DNA of 64,000 nt, taken from contig JAGYXB010000135.1 in assembly GCA_022495005.1 (NCBI GenBank), positions 3,534,001-3,598,000 on the forward strand, read 5' to 3'. The position numbers were made by a program, and so were the translations under genes. The notes below the pieces were generated by a model. It was not told where the DNA came from. It saw only the letters and a program-made list of their open reading frames with translations, and did no database searches. Shown here in pieces: positions 21,526 to 33,903 of the stretch. Source of the DNA: Rhyacophila brunnea (lineage: Eukaryota > Arthropoda > Insecta > Trichoptera > Rhyacophilidae). Each line of letters starts with the position of its first letter. Position 1 is the stretch's first letter.

Positions 21526-24500
21526 ATTCATTGTTAAACAGATCTAGTATCAGATCAGAAAACAGATCAGTATCCCATGAGAAGACTCGCTACATGCAAG
21601 ATAATGGAAGAAGATTATATTGTCAAATATTTACCACTGTGGGAAATTCTTTGGTTTTCTTTATTGTACATAAATTAAGTAAGTTGATTCAAATGAGTTT
21701 AAATAGGTACCTATGCAATTTTATTATAGGTATAAAATATATAATATTACTTGTAACTATTAGGGACGCATAAATAAAATGATAACGACCTTATCGGTAC
21801 ATAATAATTTCTTATTTGATTAGAATAAAATTAATCCACGCAGAAAGCACGATTCATCGAAGTACGACGCTGACGGTAGGCATCGTATCACATTCGCTTC
21901 GCGGTCATATTATTTTTTTTATGTATATGCGCGAACTAGTCTGGCAAGCTGCTCGTTATCCGCCCATACCGAGAACAGAAGCTGACGCGACGGGCCGCCC
22001 AATTAAAATCAAATTCGTCTGAATACGTTTTCGTTTCATGATAATATTAAGTATTTATATCTGTAGAAATGTATGCCCGCCTGATACCTTGCGCCAATGT
22101 GTACAATCGACAAGCGCTTCAAATAGTTTCGACCAAATTAGCCAAAATGCACATTATGGATTATCTCTGTCTCATAAGGGACGTGTTGTTGTTTAATATA
22201 GGTACTTATTGTGGAAAAAAAATTACACAATATTGCGAATGCAAATAATTAGACACATAATTACATTATTTAAATGGTACTAAATTTAATATTTAATTTC
22301 CAGTAATACATAACCTTTCCATTCTGTTTTCCTCTGTCTTTATTTTAGTCAATCATTTTATGTTTTTTGTTGTACATATAAGCTATTTATAATATTGAGA
22401 AGTTACTTTAGTCATAGAGGCGGCCAAGACATGCCCCGTAGCTTGTACTGCTTGCAGCAACCTGCGTCAACTATCGGAAAACTGCGATAACTTGTAGCAT
22501 CCGACGCATTATCGTGGGTTGCGCGGGCTACCAACCCCGTTTATGCGGCAAGTTGCGGTAGGAAAGACAGATTCTTCTGGCATTGCGGCCACGACGAAAT
22601 CACTTTCGAACGGTGTTAGTGTCATTTGAAAGTAACGATGCCAACACCTTAATGAACCGTCTACACTGTCAAGATCTGACATCATTAAGTATACATGTAG
22701 GGGTAAGCATTAATTGTTAATGCTTGTCTACTACATTTTCTGGAGAAAGAAAAAACAATTCATTTGAGTGTTCTATTTCTCTACGGTTAAGGGGTCAAAT
22801 GCGTGTAACGATATACCTACTTATCATCATAATTACATAAATAGGTACACTTTTCATACATCTACAGATTATTCCAATGATGTTCGACCTCAACACAGCC
22901 CTTGAGCCATGAACTAAGTTTTTCTTCTAAGCTACGATTTCACTGTATTTTTTCTACAAGAACTACTTACTGTCGTTCCAGTTTTATTGTTCGGTATCTA
23001 TTTTGATATTTCTACCATATCGGGTCGTTATTTAATAACTTTTCTTATCTTCCTTCTGGATCCTTTCCTAGTAGAATGATTCCTCGTTGCTATCACATTC
23101 TTACTACTATTGACAACAAAGCCTTTGAACATGAAATCGAACGATCATTCTCATGGATTTTCAGCCTTAAAGTTCACCTTCTGCCGGCAGATATTTTGCA
23201 GTATTTCAAATGGATAGCACGTCGATATCAGATCTGCCAGAAAAATATATTCCTAAAACTTTAACTCCTGCCAATTCGCTTCTGTTGGCTTTCACGGCTC
23301 ACAAGTACCGCGGCGGCAGGCGCTGTCTGTAGGCGGGAAGGGTGGAGTGGGGTGGGCGGAAACGCCGATCGCACAGCCTGAGGCCCGGATGAATGGAAAG
23401 GGGGAGATGGGGTCTCTCTGCTCTGCGAACAAATCCCGATACGGCGACTGACTCGACACGGGCACGACTATGCGCCGATGTTGTAAAAAAATACATATTA
23501 AAGATTTTCATCTAACATATTCTGACCATCAGTCCACACTATGGCGGTAGAGAAAGAAGAAAAACAAAATATGGTTATGTTTTTCAAAACTGACATCCAG
23601 ATATAACTATACCTATACTTCAGACGAAAGGTCACCAACATATATAATGTTTTACACTTCTTACAACTGCCACAGAGTTGTTATTTTGTTGTAGGCATTA
23701 TTACGAAGTACAATATATTAAATTATTTCATGGCGTTAACTGTCAATTTATTCACGCTGAATATGCGTTGTATTATTAACTTAAATAAAACTCATTTTTA
23801 TAGTACTAATGTCAACTGAAAACTAGTTGATAATGTCCCTCTGCAGGGGACGAAACCGGTCCAGTTTAATATTTAATAAAAGTGGAATTAGTACTTTAAA
23901 AATGCATTGTATATTTAAATTAATAATAGAATATTATTCTTCGCCCCGGACCCCAACCCCCCTCCCCCTTTCTATGTGTGCACGCCTGTTGGATATCTAT
24001 AGACCAGCAATCACCTTTTTTGTTGGAGCAGGCCTTGATATGGTTTGCCTACTCTTAAGGAACCCTACCTAGGTAACACAATACAAATGGACTCTACAAC
24101 GACCCTGATACGTCCACGATGGTGAAAGAAAATTATCACACTATTTCTAATATAGAATGATGTTTTTTGTGTTTATCTCCCAAAAGACTTGCTAGCTTAT
24201 TTGCACAAGATATTTGTCTTGATTTGAGACTGAAACATGATGTTATACTTTCAACCTTTCATTATGATATATTATTATTAGTTTTTACTTTGATAATTCA
24301 GTCATCTTTAATATTTCGACGCAGTAAGCGTTTTGAGACTCGGTGTATTTGTTGAGCCGCATCACGGCGCCCGACGAGAGTCCTCAACTGTGGGTAGTAA
24401 AAGAACAGATAAACCAAGAAACAGCTGATCCACCCAGCTTTCACACTTTTATTATTGTATTCTACATGGCAGAACTCGAACTGTAGGACTTAAAATCTGA

Positions 24501-24527
24501 GATTATTAAGTTAACTAATATTTACTT
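21526..24527. other. non-coding stretch with GC-rich islands
   Basis: Positions 22,420-22,600 hold a moderately GC-rich block with TTGCAGCAACCTGCGTCAAC-like words weakly echoed at 51,755-51,860. Positions 23,305-23,480 are a GC-rich island (GGGTGGAGTGGGGTGGGCGG). No coding frame is convincing. Confidence 0.35.
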
Positions 24528-24637
24528 ACAAGAAATGAAAATATAATTAATATTAATTCATATTAAATAAATTAATATTAAATTCTACAGGAAAACCTGT
24601 AGAATTTAATATTAATTATATTTTCATTTCTTGTAAA
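24528..24637. repeat. long AT-rich hairpin
   Basis: TTACAAGAAATGAAAATATA and the following arm through TTCTACAGG fold back onto CCTGTAGAATTTAATATTAA and its continuation, which ends at TTTCTTGTAA, across a 4-base AAAA loop. The left arm carries about 20 extra bases. It is a foldback structure with no coding content. Confidence 0.75.
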
Positions 24638-26860
24638 ATGGAATTCTACCAAGTAAATGCTAACTCAATTAATATTTACTTACTTATTCGTATCGTTTAT
24701 CAAAAATATTAACGATGAAAAATTAAGAAATATATTTAAAGTGATACCAATTAATGTAATAAACGCCTAAATCCCCCATCAATAATCGTGTAATCGTCAG
24801 AATTGGGAAGTATTATGTATTATATATAACCAGGATGCACAACAAAACAAAGAATTCCACGAATCCTGGCATAGTGAAGAGAGTACCATTGCTTCACTCT
24901 GCGTGGCTAGAAGGATACTGTGTAGGTATAAGTAATCGGGAAATAGCTTTTGAAATAGCCTCACCTAATTCGTTACCATTTTATCGCGCCAAAGTACCCA
25001 GTTTTAATAATAACGTCAATTTCAAACTCAAAGCCTTTATTTAATATTTTTTACCAGTGCATAAACCAAAAAAACAGTGGTTCACCCCGAATGATGACGA
25101 CAAACCCTCCGACATAAATCAAAAGGTAGAGTACACAATGGACAAATATAAATTGCACAGGTTGAATTGGAACTAAAATACTACATGTTATCAAAAAAGA
25201 GTAGGTATAACCTCGATGTTCCGACCAGCGGTCCCAAAGATAAAACCACGGGCAGGAGAAGAAAATAAAACGTATATGATAGGCGCTATCAAGCATTTAC
25301 GTTGTACTAAAAACTAAAATGATATAATAATGATATAAAAAATATCAATAATATTTGCATGTCTAAATGATTGTATGCAAATTTAAAAGAGAATTTCCTA
25401 TGAATCTTGCATTGAGATGATAAAGACATTGCAGCGATCACTAATTTCTACTGGTCGATCGGTAATTATTGATAAATAAAAACACAAGCAAGTAAAACGA
25501 AAAAACAGGCAGATCGAGTTTGGATCACTGGTTCCATCACATAAACATAACCCCCTTTGAAAACGTAGACCGATACATTCCATGGTTACTTTTGAAGATC
25601 AAACAGAATGGTAAAATTATCATTTTATTGTATTTGCTACAGTTGTTTTCTGTACCTATTCTCCTCTCGGTCTTGTGCCACTGTCGTCTATTTGCCGATA
25701 GATTTTAAAGCACCTTCCATTTTTCTTTTATCTTTTGGGAAGTTTTGTATAGAATGTTCTCCGCATCAGATCACTGTGAACCTTTAAATTTTACCGAAGT
25801 ACCCAAGGGCGAAGAGACGGCGTTTCAAGTTGCCGTGTTAACGCAAATACTAGGTCGGTCATTACATAGGTCATACACAATACATTGCGACAAATTGCAG
25901 TGCCATGTGTCGTAACCCTTAGGTTGTTTGATGCCACTTGCCAACCCATCATAGAAATTGAATAGGAAGATTTCGAGTAAGGGTCAATGGCATGTTGTGG
26001 CGAACACCAAAGGGTTGACGTCACAGAACAGATTAATAAGATAGAAATGTAAACTCCATCACAATGAACCAAGGAACCAGGGTACTTTATGGCGGTTAGG
26101 CAACAAACCCCTCAAATATTGAATGCGATACATTTACGTGACAAACTTTAATGTATATTAAGATACAGACATAACTATTGAAACTACCATAATTCTGTAA
26201 CACGTGTTTTAAGTTTATCCCATGTTTCCACACATCTATAATCTGTTATACGACACCCAGTAGGGCGAGTAGGGTAAGCCAGTTACCATTAAATTTATGC
26301 TCTCTGGTTGACGTGTTTTAAATTCTTGACCTGTTGTGTGGTTAATTGTGCGTAACAATAAAAATGTCCGTTGATCTTTTTGGCGGTTCCTGTACAGCAA
26401 ACGACAGAAGCCGCACCCGACCCTGTACAGAGATAGACGGATGGATCGGTGGGCGGTCTCCGTGTGGGGTTAGGATGGGACGGGTGGGCGGGTTGAGGGG
26501 GCACGGGGGCATGCGGCTGCCTGTCAAGTAACTATGTACCTAGCTATCTCTGGCATGGGCGGCGCGGCGGCGGGACTATCGGCTTCTGCAAAGCGGCCCG
26601 CGACGACTCGCTTCGGATGTGCGGCGTGAGGGAGAATATTATCTCCGCGCAGGGCGGCATGTGAGAAACTGGGCGGATAGTTTTATCAACAATTTAATTT
26701 ACTATTATTGTAATACTATCGTTTAGTCTCAACCGTAATATTGTCTGGGGACAACGGCACCACATTTTTATTTACCCGATTTACTACACGAACAAAATAG
26801 AAGTTGGCAGATTCTGAATTACAGACCATAGTTTCCTAAATTATTTTGGTCTATCTTTAT
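24638..26860. other. non-coding stretch with a CpG-rich island at about 26,380-26,680
   Basis: The island contains GGGCGGTCTCCGTGTGGGG and GGCATGGGCGGCGCGGCGGC. Frames on either strand over it are low-complexity. Frames at 24,835-25,044 and 25,051-25,296 have no recognised domain. Confidence 0.35.
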
Positions 26861-26985
26861 ACGAGAAATGGATGTTAGCCACTTGCTCAATAATTAGGTC
26901 CATACTCTGGGTGAATTTTCCAGACCCGGGAGTAGAACCAGGAACCAACGACATTATAAGCCGACACTATTTAATTTGAATAAGT
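26861..26985 (-). repeat. tRNA-derived SINE, family S, partial
   Basis: ACGAGAAATGGATGTTAGCC, CACTTGCTCAATAATTAGGT and CAGACCCGGGAGTAGAACCA match, in order, the intact minus-strand copy at 50,941-51,172 (ACGAGAAATGGATGTCAGCC, and so on). The final GTTCTACTCCCGGGTCTGG on the minus strand is the mutated B-box region. The 3' third of the family is missing here. Confidence 0.7.
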
Positions 26986-27871
26986 AGGATTTAAAAAACG
27001 AACGTATCACCACTTGAAAACATGTAATATTATGACACATAACGACGAAAACCGCTTAAAGGTATGCGATATGTATACATGATAAGATGGTTTGACTATA
27101 CTTAAAAACATATTAAATGGCACATATACTATTGGAAAACCATTTAAATGCGATGTGTCATCATTTATATATAAGTAGGTATGTCGATCGTCCAGTTCAT
27201 TAGTTAGACAACTCCAAAAAAATGAAATTTGGGTTAAATATGCAGTTTTGTGTAAAATGTTACACTCTACCTGGTTCAGTACTCAGATAATCTCCAAAAT
27301 GCCACCAAAATATGCTAATGCTGATAAACTTCCAAAGAATTAAACGAAATGTTGATATTGTCTGGTTCATTAAAAGAATATTTCTAAATGTCTCTAAAAG
27401 TACCTAATCTTTAAACACCTGTTGATAAAATATATAAAAGTCGGGCATAAATCAATAATAAGTATTTGATTTTTTGGTGACCATTAGAATATTGCTTTTG
27501 CTATTATCTCAAAACTAGTTATTTGGAGTTGTCTGATTAATGAACTGAACGATCGATGTATAAAGTCTCATGATATCAAAACACATGAAATTATTCTTAA
27601 CAGTGAAAACCTTGGGGATATAGTATGCATAGATGGCTATTTTCTTCAGGCGAGAGCAGTATTTAAACGCCGCGTACTGTTCTTCCCTTATCGCAAATAC
27701 TACACAAGGAGTCGAAATCAAAAATGTTTTCGTTTCCTCATCTGCCTGCTGGAAATAAGAGTAGCTCTGTCTAGTTTGATTACAAGATTTGAGCAACATT
27801 GTAGTGAATAATTACAGGGTTAACCATCTCATTAATTATTGGTATTTTAGTTCGGGGACCGTGAACATTTT

Positions 27872-28033
27872 AAACCCACTGATCCAATAACCAATGATCC
27901 ATTGAAGTTAATCCCTCCAAACCAAAACCCGCCACGCACCACACCCGGTCTTAATCGAGCGTATCACGTGGCCCTACATAAGCACAACACAACCAATGAT
28001 CCTTGGCCCGATGCTAATTTATCTATCAATATA
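27872..28033 (-). repeat. non-LTR retrotransposon 3' UTR (family A, copy 3)
   Basis: On the minus strand it matches 16,878-16,955, including AGGGCCACGTGATACGCTCG, GTGTGGTGCGTGGCGGG and GGAGGGATTAACTTCAATG. Only the non-coding tail is present, so it is a strongly 5'-truncated insertion. The hAT MITE at 28,042 lies just beyond its 5' side. Confidence 0.75.
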
Positions 28034-28041
28034 GATAAGCT

Positions 28042-28429
28042 CAGTGACGTCCCGTGGGGGTAGGCAGATTGAGCGTCGCTTGGGGGCGGCAGTTACTCGA
28101 AGGGCGGCAAGTCAAGGAGAATCATTTGGAATGAATATCTACCTAAACTTAGTAATAACGAAAATATCTTTCCATTAAAAAATTCAGCTCACTGGTTTTG
28201 TCGGGTTCGCGATATCTAGTTTACTTATGTTGCCTTTCGACGTCCTTGGTGACCAGAAACAACACGTACAGATTAGCGAATTATTAGTCTGATATTTTGT
28301 TAGCAATGTATCCATACAACACTTTTCTTAGATGTTGGATTCATAAAAGGATGATAAAAATACTGTATAAAAAATGAGGCGGCATTCTGGCGCTGCCTAG
28401 GGGCGGCATTTTATCTAGGGACGTCACTG
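28042..28429. mobile_element. hAT-type MITE, CAGTGACGTCCC family, copy 2, perfect target duplication
   Basis: Ends are CAGTGACGTCCC and GGGACGTCACTG. The flanks are identical octamers, GATAAGCT, at 28,034-28,041 and 28,430-28,437. The 388-bp interior holds GGGGGCGGCAGTTACTCGAA near one end and GGGGCGGCATTTTATC near the other, and no transposase. The perfect duplication indicates a comparatively recent insertion or good preservation. Confidence 0.92.
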
Positions 28430-28483
28430 GATAAGCTGATTCCTGATTTCTTAGATAAGTTCTAGAAATATTATTTATTAGAC

Positions 28484-28768
28484 CGGTGATTTTCAACCTT
28501 TTTTATTTGACAGAACCCTTGTAACATTTTTGTAAAATCTCGGGTAATTACTACCTAGCCGACACATCATAATATTATTATCAAGGGGGAGATGGATATT
28601 TATTGTAAAATCGACGGGGAAATTAATAAATAGGTGTCTATTAAAAATAATACTTTCAAAAAAATTAGATGTCTTTACAATGTGTATGATCCAGTACCTT
28701 GGATCTTTACCCAATAGATCGAACGAATGGTTAGCAACTATGCCCTGGAGTCTGCTTGAGAATCACTG
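28484..28768. mobile_element. second hAT-type MITE, 285 bp
   Basis: It begins CGGTGATTTTCAACCTTTTT and ends TTGAGAATCACTG. The 8-bp flanks TATTAGAC and CAGTAGAC agree at 6 of 8. The ends differ from the CAGTGACGTCCC family. The 'CA/GGTGATTTTCAACCTTTTT' start is typical of Charlie-like hAT elements. The minus frame across it is not a transposase. Confidence 0.7.
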
Positions 28769-29460
28769 CAGTAGACCAATATACCATAATTTTTATAATA
28801 AACGAACTTCATACGAATAATGACAACACATCGATATGCATGAAAATAATATGAATGATAATATTAGTTTTACTACTTCGGCGTTCATTTCGCAGCGAGC
28901 TTTATTTATTATTCCATTCCATATGCGAGTAGATAAATCACCGAATTGGACTGATATGCGACCACCCGCGTGCGATACGCGACCGGACGGGGCGCGCCCC
29001 TGTGCGCGTCGCTACACAAAGCATTTATGATGTGGCACGCACACAGCGACGAAAGTATACCTCGTTTCAGCTGTGATTCCGGCTGCGATTCTGACACTAC
29101 ATATACATTAAAAACTGGTCTGTCAAACAGCATTTAAATTTAAGCGCGACGCATGTAATTCACAGGCAATGTATTTAAATATTCAGGTCTAGCTCATGGG
29201 TAATGGGTCGGGGAACAAGGGTAAATTACCCAAAGGGTAAACGTGAAAATTTCGGGCGCAATGAATGTTCTAAATCTAAAAGTATAAATAAAAGTCTGCA
29301 TATATATTACCTATAACAAAGCTTTTGAAATTGAATATATTCTGAAAATGATAAAGATGCTACTGTTTTAACAATCTACGTTTTTGAACACATATCATTA
29401 TAATATACAAAGCAGCATTTCAAGTACCTACCTCAGTTTAAACATACCTATATTAAATAA
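28769..29460. other. spacer with a short GC-rich block at about 28,960-29,060
   Basis: The block (GACCGGACGGGGCGCGCCCC) is CpG-rich, without a persuasive frame. The rest is AT-rich and unassigned. Confidence 0.3.
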
Positions 29461-29843
29461 TTTTCTGTTGAATCATATAAACTTGACAATTCTATGTATT
29501 CATAAATAATATAGAATACAGAAATGCCATTTTGATATTTCATATTGATTTCCATAGTAACTCACGTATATATTAATAATTTAGTTGCTAGAACCCACTC
29601 AGCAACCAATAATAGTGAGTAATAAATATTACTTACTTTTAACGAATTTTTTCCGAAACATACAAAACAGAAACTGAAAATGAATTCAATTCTGCTTAAA
29701 GATGGCCAAGAGTATGAAAAAATGCATTCCAGTCGTGTTCTGATATATTCTAAAAGTTTCAAATGTCTAGCTAGTCGGGAAGTTAGTTAAAAATCTTTGA
29801 CAAACAAGGAAAAATCTGTACGGGACAAACAAGAATACGAGCT
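29461..29843 (-). repeat. interspersed repeat, copy 2 (uninterrupted)
   Basis: It is the reverse complement partner of 1,201-1,830. It has the uninterrupted insertion site (TA at 29,589-29,590) that is occupied by a MITE in the other copy. A short minus frame (29,562-29,762) is not conserved in the first copy and is not called. Confidence 0.75.
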
Positions 29844-29879
29844 AATAAAAATATGGTAAAAATAATTCGCATGAATCAT

Positions 29880-29975
29880 AGGCATATCGATAGTTTAGTG
29901 GCCGAAGTACTAACCCGGAAAGTGAAAGATGAGTTCGAGTCCCACTCCAGTCACAATTTTCTTTTTCAAGATTTT
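29880..29975 (+). repeat. tRNA-like SINE head
   Basis: GATAGTTTAGTGGCCGAAGT (A-box-like) is followed 25 bases later by GAGTTCGAGTCCC (B-box-like), then CACTCC and a T-rich tail. The spacing is that of a tRNA body, but the acceptor stem does not close. It lies directly downstream of the dispersed repeat and could be its polymerase III head or an unrelated SINE. Confidence 0.45.
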
Positions 29976-29999
29976 TTTTTAATATATATGTTTCTGAGG

Positions 30000-31930
30000 T
30001 TTTTCAAAAATTTGTTATTTTAATAATAAAGAATTAGACATTATAAAACCTTTATATTCAATATTTAATAAAAAATAAATAATATAATATTTCAGTTACA
30101 ATTTATAATGTTGACTGAAAAATAAATAAATTTATGATCAATGATAATCCCATTGATTTTGTGGCCGAACTCCGTAGGTGAGACGGGCTCTACGAATTGT
30201 GCGACACGTCATGCACACACTCACTTGCACGGGCGTTGATGATGGGTCAGCCTTCGTATTGCATAGAAGAGTGGCCGGCGCACAGTTTTTAACCGCAACG
30301 ACGCGATAATTTGACCCCACGACAGCGCCGCGCCGCGCCCGCTACCAGGAGCGCATACACGCGAACACCCCGACGCTTTTAGACCGGCCGTTCGCCTCAT
30401 CTTGATCGCGCGGAATCCAAATTGCCGCCATTTTTAAATAAATTATTATTGCACGTTGCACCACTTACTGGTTTTCGCATTTACTGACTATGTATAACAT
30501 ATTACTATGGGGCTGGTGGGTTGGGTATGGAAGGTATGGTATATATATGCGACACACCGTCCCTGTATACTGTATGACGTATGTGGTGATTTTGACGAAA
30601 ATGAGTTATTGGTAACCACGTGATTTACCATTTCTTTTCTACCATCTGTATTATAATATCAATTATGGAAAGACGAAAAATTACTACGTGAGCGTCTGCC
30701 GCAATATACGTAGACATTTTATATGAGATAACAAGAAAATCTTTCCAAGACTAGGTACTTGATGAAAATGAAATCGGCATTCATGACTAAGTATAATATA
30801 CTTTGTTGGTTGTAAGTCACATTACATTCAATTCATTCAATTGTTAATTTTCACATAACTCCTATAGGTCAGTATTAATATTAAAACATTATTCAACCAG
30901 TATTGAACATTCACATACCTAATAATATGATTTAATATGTGCAACGCGGTGCGTACCTACCTATAGAATTAATCCTATGTGAGAAAAACATGAAAAAATG
31001 TACGATTTTTCTATTAAATAAATAATTAATATACCTATTACTTATAAAAAAATAACATTTACGACTATTTTTATAAACAGTTTTTACCTACGCGGTGTAA
31101 ATAAGAGCTCTGCCATTCTTGGTAGTATTGAGCTGTCCGTCCTTGATAATTAGCTTAGAAATTGAGAGTATAAGTTGTTTGTTCTCTCAAGGTACAGAAC
31201 TAACCTATCATCGGTGATGCCAATTGGGAGGGCAATAACTCTGTTCAATGAAATCGCTTCAGATATTGATTTATCGATGCGAGCATGAGTAAATAGTGTA
31301 CAGTGTTTTATAGATTCTTAAAATAGGGTCTAATTCACTCATTTGGCGTACTTCCGTGTAGGTACATAAGTAGGTACCTACTTTATAGTTTTGTTATGAA
31401 CGCCTTAAATTTGTAATTTGTAAAGCTCACCTATAATATAGGTATACATATGAAATTAGAATTTGAAATTGCAATTTGAAATCAATTTACACCAACCTCA
31501 ATATAGGTAGGTATACGATTCTCGGGTGTATTGGAATTGTTTGCTGCAATGCCTACTAGGTAGGTATATAATAATAATATAAATTTATAGGGAATGCAAA
31601 AACAACGACAAAATAAAAGTGCATCAACATTATAAAAAGGCGAGTCCAGTAAAAAAAAATATAAGTATCCAAAAGTGTCATGCGATTTTCCAAACAAACA
31701 CTATCCCATTTTCATGGCATACACTTGCCAACACATGAACAATGTCACACGTACAAGCTGTGAAATCCATCCAAGTGAACCGTTCGAATTTCAAATATGT
31801 ACCTACCCTAGCTATCTATATGTGGGTACATTTTCGAAAACTGCGAGCGGACTGTTTTGATGTTCCAAATACATTGATTTGCAAAAGATGACCGAGGGAA
31901 TATAATATTATTATGATAATGGGTATATTA
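30000..31930. other. non-coding stretch with a CpG island at about 30,165-30,430
   Basis: The island (including CGACAGCGCCGCGCCGCGCC) is among the richest in CpG in the window. Downstream is AT-rich DNA with GTAGGTACCTAC-type runs. No gene is supported. Confidence 0.35.
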
Positions 31931-31931
31931 T

Positions 31932-32325
31932 AAAAAAAATCGTTGCGTGTACTTATGTACGCGCGTTAGAAGTTATACTTCTTTGGCGTAACAAAACTTG
32001 TGACAACCTAGATTCTTCGATTAGCTCTTAATTATCTTGTTAAATTACACACTCAAGATTTTTCTTGAGCTTATTGGAGCGCCGTTGGTTTTCTCGTTGT
32101 TTTTATTTTTAAAGTACCAACTGTCACTATGACGTTTAATCGTTTGTTTATGTAAGTAATTGCAAATGGCCGACAATAATAAATTCGTTGCCTAGAAACA
32201 ATTCTACTTTCAAGCTTGCGTTTGTATACAGCTAACTGATTCCCAGCTTAACTTCATACTGTCGCGCAGTTTCGTAACTCTCAATTTCACTCTCTACCAA
32301 ACGCCTCAAAAGAAGTATAACTTCA
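31932..32325. mobile_element. MITE-like element C, copy 1
   Basis: TTAGAAGTTATACTTCTTTG near the left end (31,966) and its inverted relative AAAAGAAGTATAACTTCA at the right end (32,308-32,325) bound the unit. The left sequence GTGTACTTATGTACGCGCGT is shared with copy 2 at 50,740. Each end is itself palindromic (GAAGTTATACTTC). The interior (about 330 bp) has no transposase. Superfamily unknown. Confidence 0.65.
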
Positions 32326-32799
32326 ATTATTATTAAATGGGACTAAAAATAATACACGTATTGAATAATATTAGCCACTTGTTTAAAGAGATATAATATT
32401 ATGTATATCAATCGCAGGGTCGGATTTACACTTGAAGGGGCCCTGGGTTATAATGTATTAGGGGACAAAAAACGCAATTGATCAAAACGTCTTTTTTTAA
32501 ATGGTGGTCAAAGTTTTTATTGATATTTTTCTATTTAGTTTTAGGGGCTCTCTATCAATTCGGGGGCCCTGGGCTATAGCCCCTTTAGCCCTATAGTAAA
32601 TAAAAGCCATTCCGTACATTCTAACGGGATGTTTTATTAATTAAAAAGTATGGTTATGGAATCCATATACTCCATCTAGTACAGATATTTTGAGAAAGAG
32701 TATAGAAATATAGACACATAATTTTTAAGTGTTGAAATTTAAATAAAAAATTTCAATACATCTACAGCTAGGTAGATAGATATAACCAGAAAACTACAT

Positions 32800-32900
32800 C
32801 ACAACTGCAGTGCGTAAGGCGCTGGTCCTTCAATCGGGAGCTCCAAGTTCAACCCGGTGAGGACACAATATATTTATGTGATTTTCTCAAAGCCTGTGTG
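32800..32900 (+). repeat. tRNA-like SINE head
   Basis: GTGCGTAAGGCGCTGGTCCT followed by CAAGTTCAACCCGG has A-box and B-box order with tRNA-like spacing. The flanking arms do not pair, so it is a SINE fragment and not a tRNA gene by my reading. Confidence 0.35.
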
Positions 32901-32967
32901 TTTGTGATTGATTCTCTTATATTACTCAATACACTACTATTAAAACTGCACTACTGTCATTGGGCCT

Positions 32968-33360
32968 CTACTCCTGTTGTAGTGTTAAAATGAATATATA
33001 AGAATATATTGGTATACTTATATTATGAGAAGACATAAGTACTAACAATATTCCCCCACTTGTTATATAAGAACAAATCAATGGTGATCGTAGTAGAGGA
33101 CTACGCCGCAATTTTTTAGGCTTATTAACTTTCGTGGTTGATACGAGTGCAGCTCCACCGAACGGTTCCGGGTAGTGTAGATGTTTTAGCAATGATCTCT
33201 CTGACGGTGCCCTATCTCCGTTACGGGATGGCGCTATGGAAGAAGAATGCTTTATTTATTATATCAGTACAGAGTTTCTAATACACGTTGCATAGTTGAA
33301 GTTACATGAAGGTACATTAAAATTGACTTAATAAAACGTTTCGACGTGTCGCTCACTTGT
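32968..33360. other. unassigned sequence, possibly retroelement-derived
   Basis: AATATTCCCCCACTTGTTAT and GGTGCCCTATCTCCGTTACG give this stretch the look of an LTR or leader region, but no boundaries, primer-binding site or coding frame could be established. Confidence 0.2.
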
Positions 33361-33800
33361 TGCAAATCATAATAATCACACATTCTCCCATACCTACACA
33401 ATATATAAGTGCGTTTTCATATACGTGTGCTTTCATCGCGGAGCGTCGCGTGAACCGAATGGAAGTGAGCATCGCACAAGAGTATGTGTGTACACGTCTC
33501 CATATAAATATGCAAGTGTACAACGTTATTTTTGCAAGTGTGTGTGCGCCCACAGCAAAATCGGCAGCGCGACTGTAGAAAAGCGAGCGTAGCAGAGATT
33601 AGTAACTATAAAAATATTTTAAATAATTTTACACTTAGTTAAAAGCTTATTTTTTTTAAATCATTAAAAATGAAAATGTAAATATATCAAGTTTGTCGTG
33701 AGACATACAACGAGACATATAATTTAAATATAAATGTCGGATATAGATAACAAAATCCAATCAGCAGCGTTTAGTAGTAGTTTCATAAAATCCTGAAAAT

Positions 33801-33903
33801 AAGTGAGTAAACAAGATAGCGTCGTGGGTCCCAGGTTCGAATCCTGGGTCTGGCAAGTACACATATTGTTTTTCAATTTGTGTAATAGTCAGAGTATGGG
33901 CCT
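33801..33903 (+). repeat. tRNA-derived SINE, family S, 5' part of a split copy
   Basis: It contains GTCCCAGGTTCGAATCCTGG, a perfect B box in a T-arm stem, then TCTGGCAAGTACACATATTG and GTCAGAGTATGGGCCT. These match the intact copy at 50,941-51,172 on its minus strand. The copy resumes at 35,136 after a 1,232-bp insertion. Confidence 0.8.

Noticed and set aside
25791..26072. 93-codon minus frame
   Set aside because: It begins at TTG with no early ATG, shows no domain, and could not be extended by plausible splice sites.
33837..33862. Functional tRNA gene at the GGTTCGAATCC box
   Set aside because: Only the T-arm folds well; acceptor and anticodon arms do not close and the same sequence is repeated with a SINE body elsewhere.
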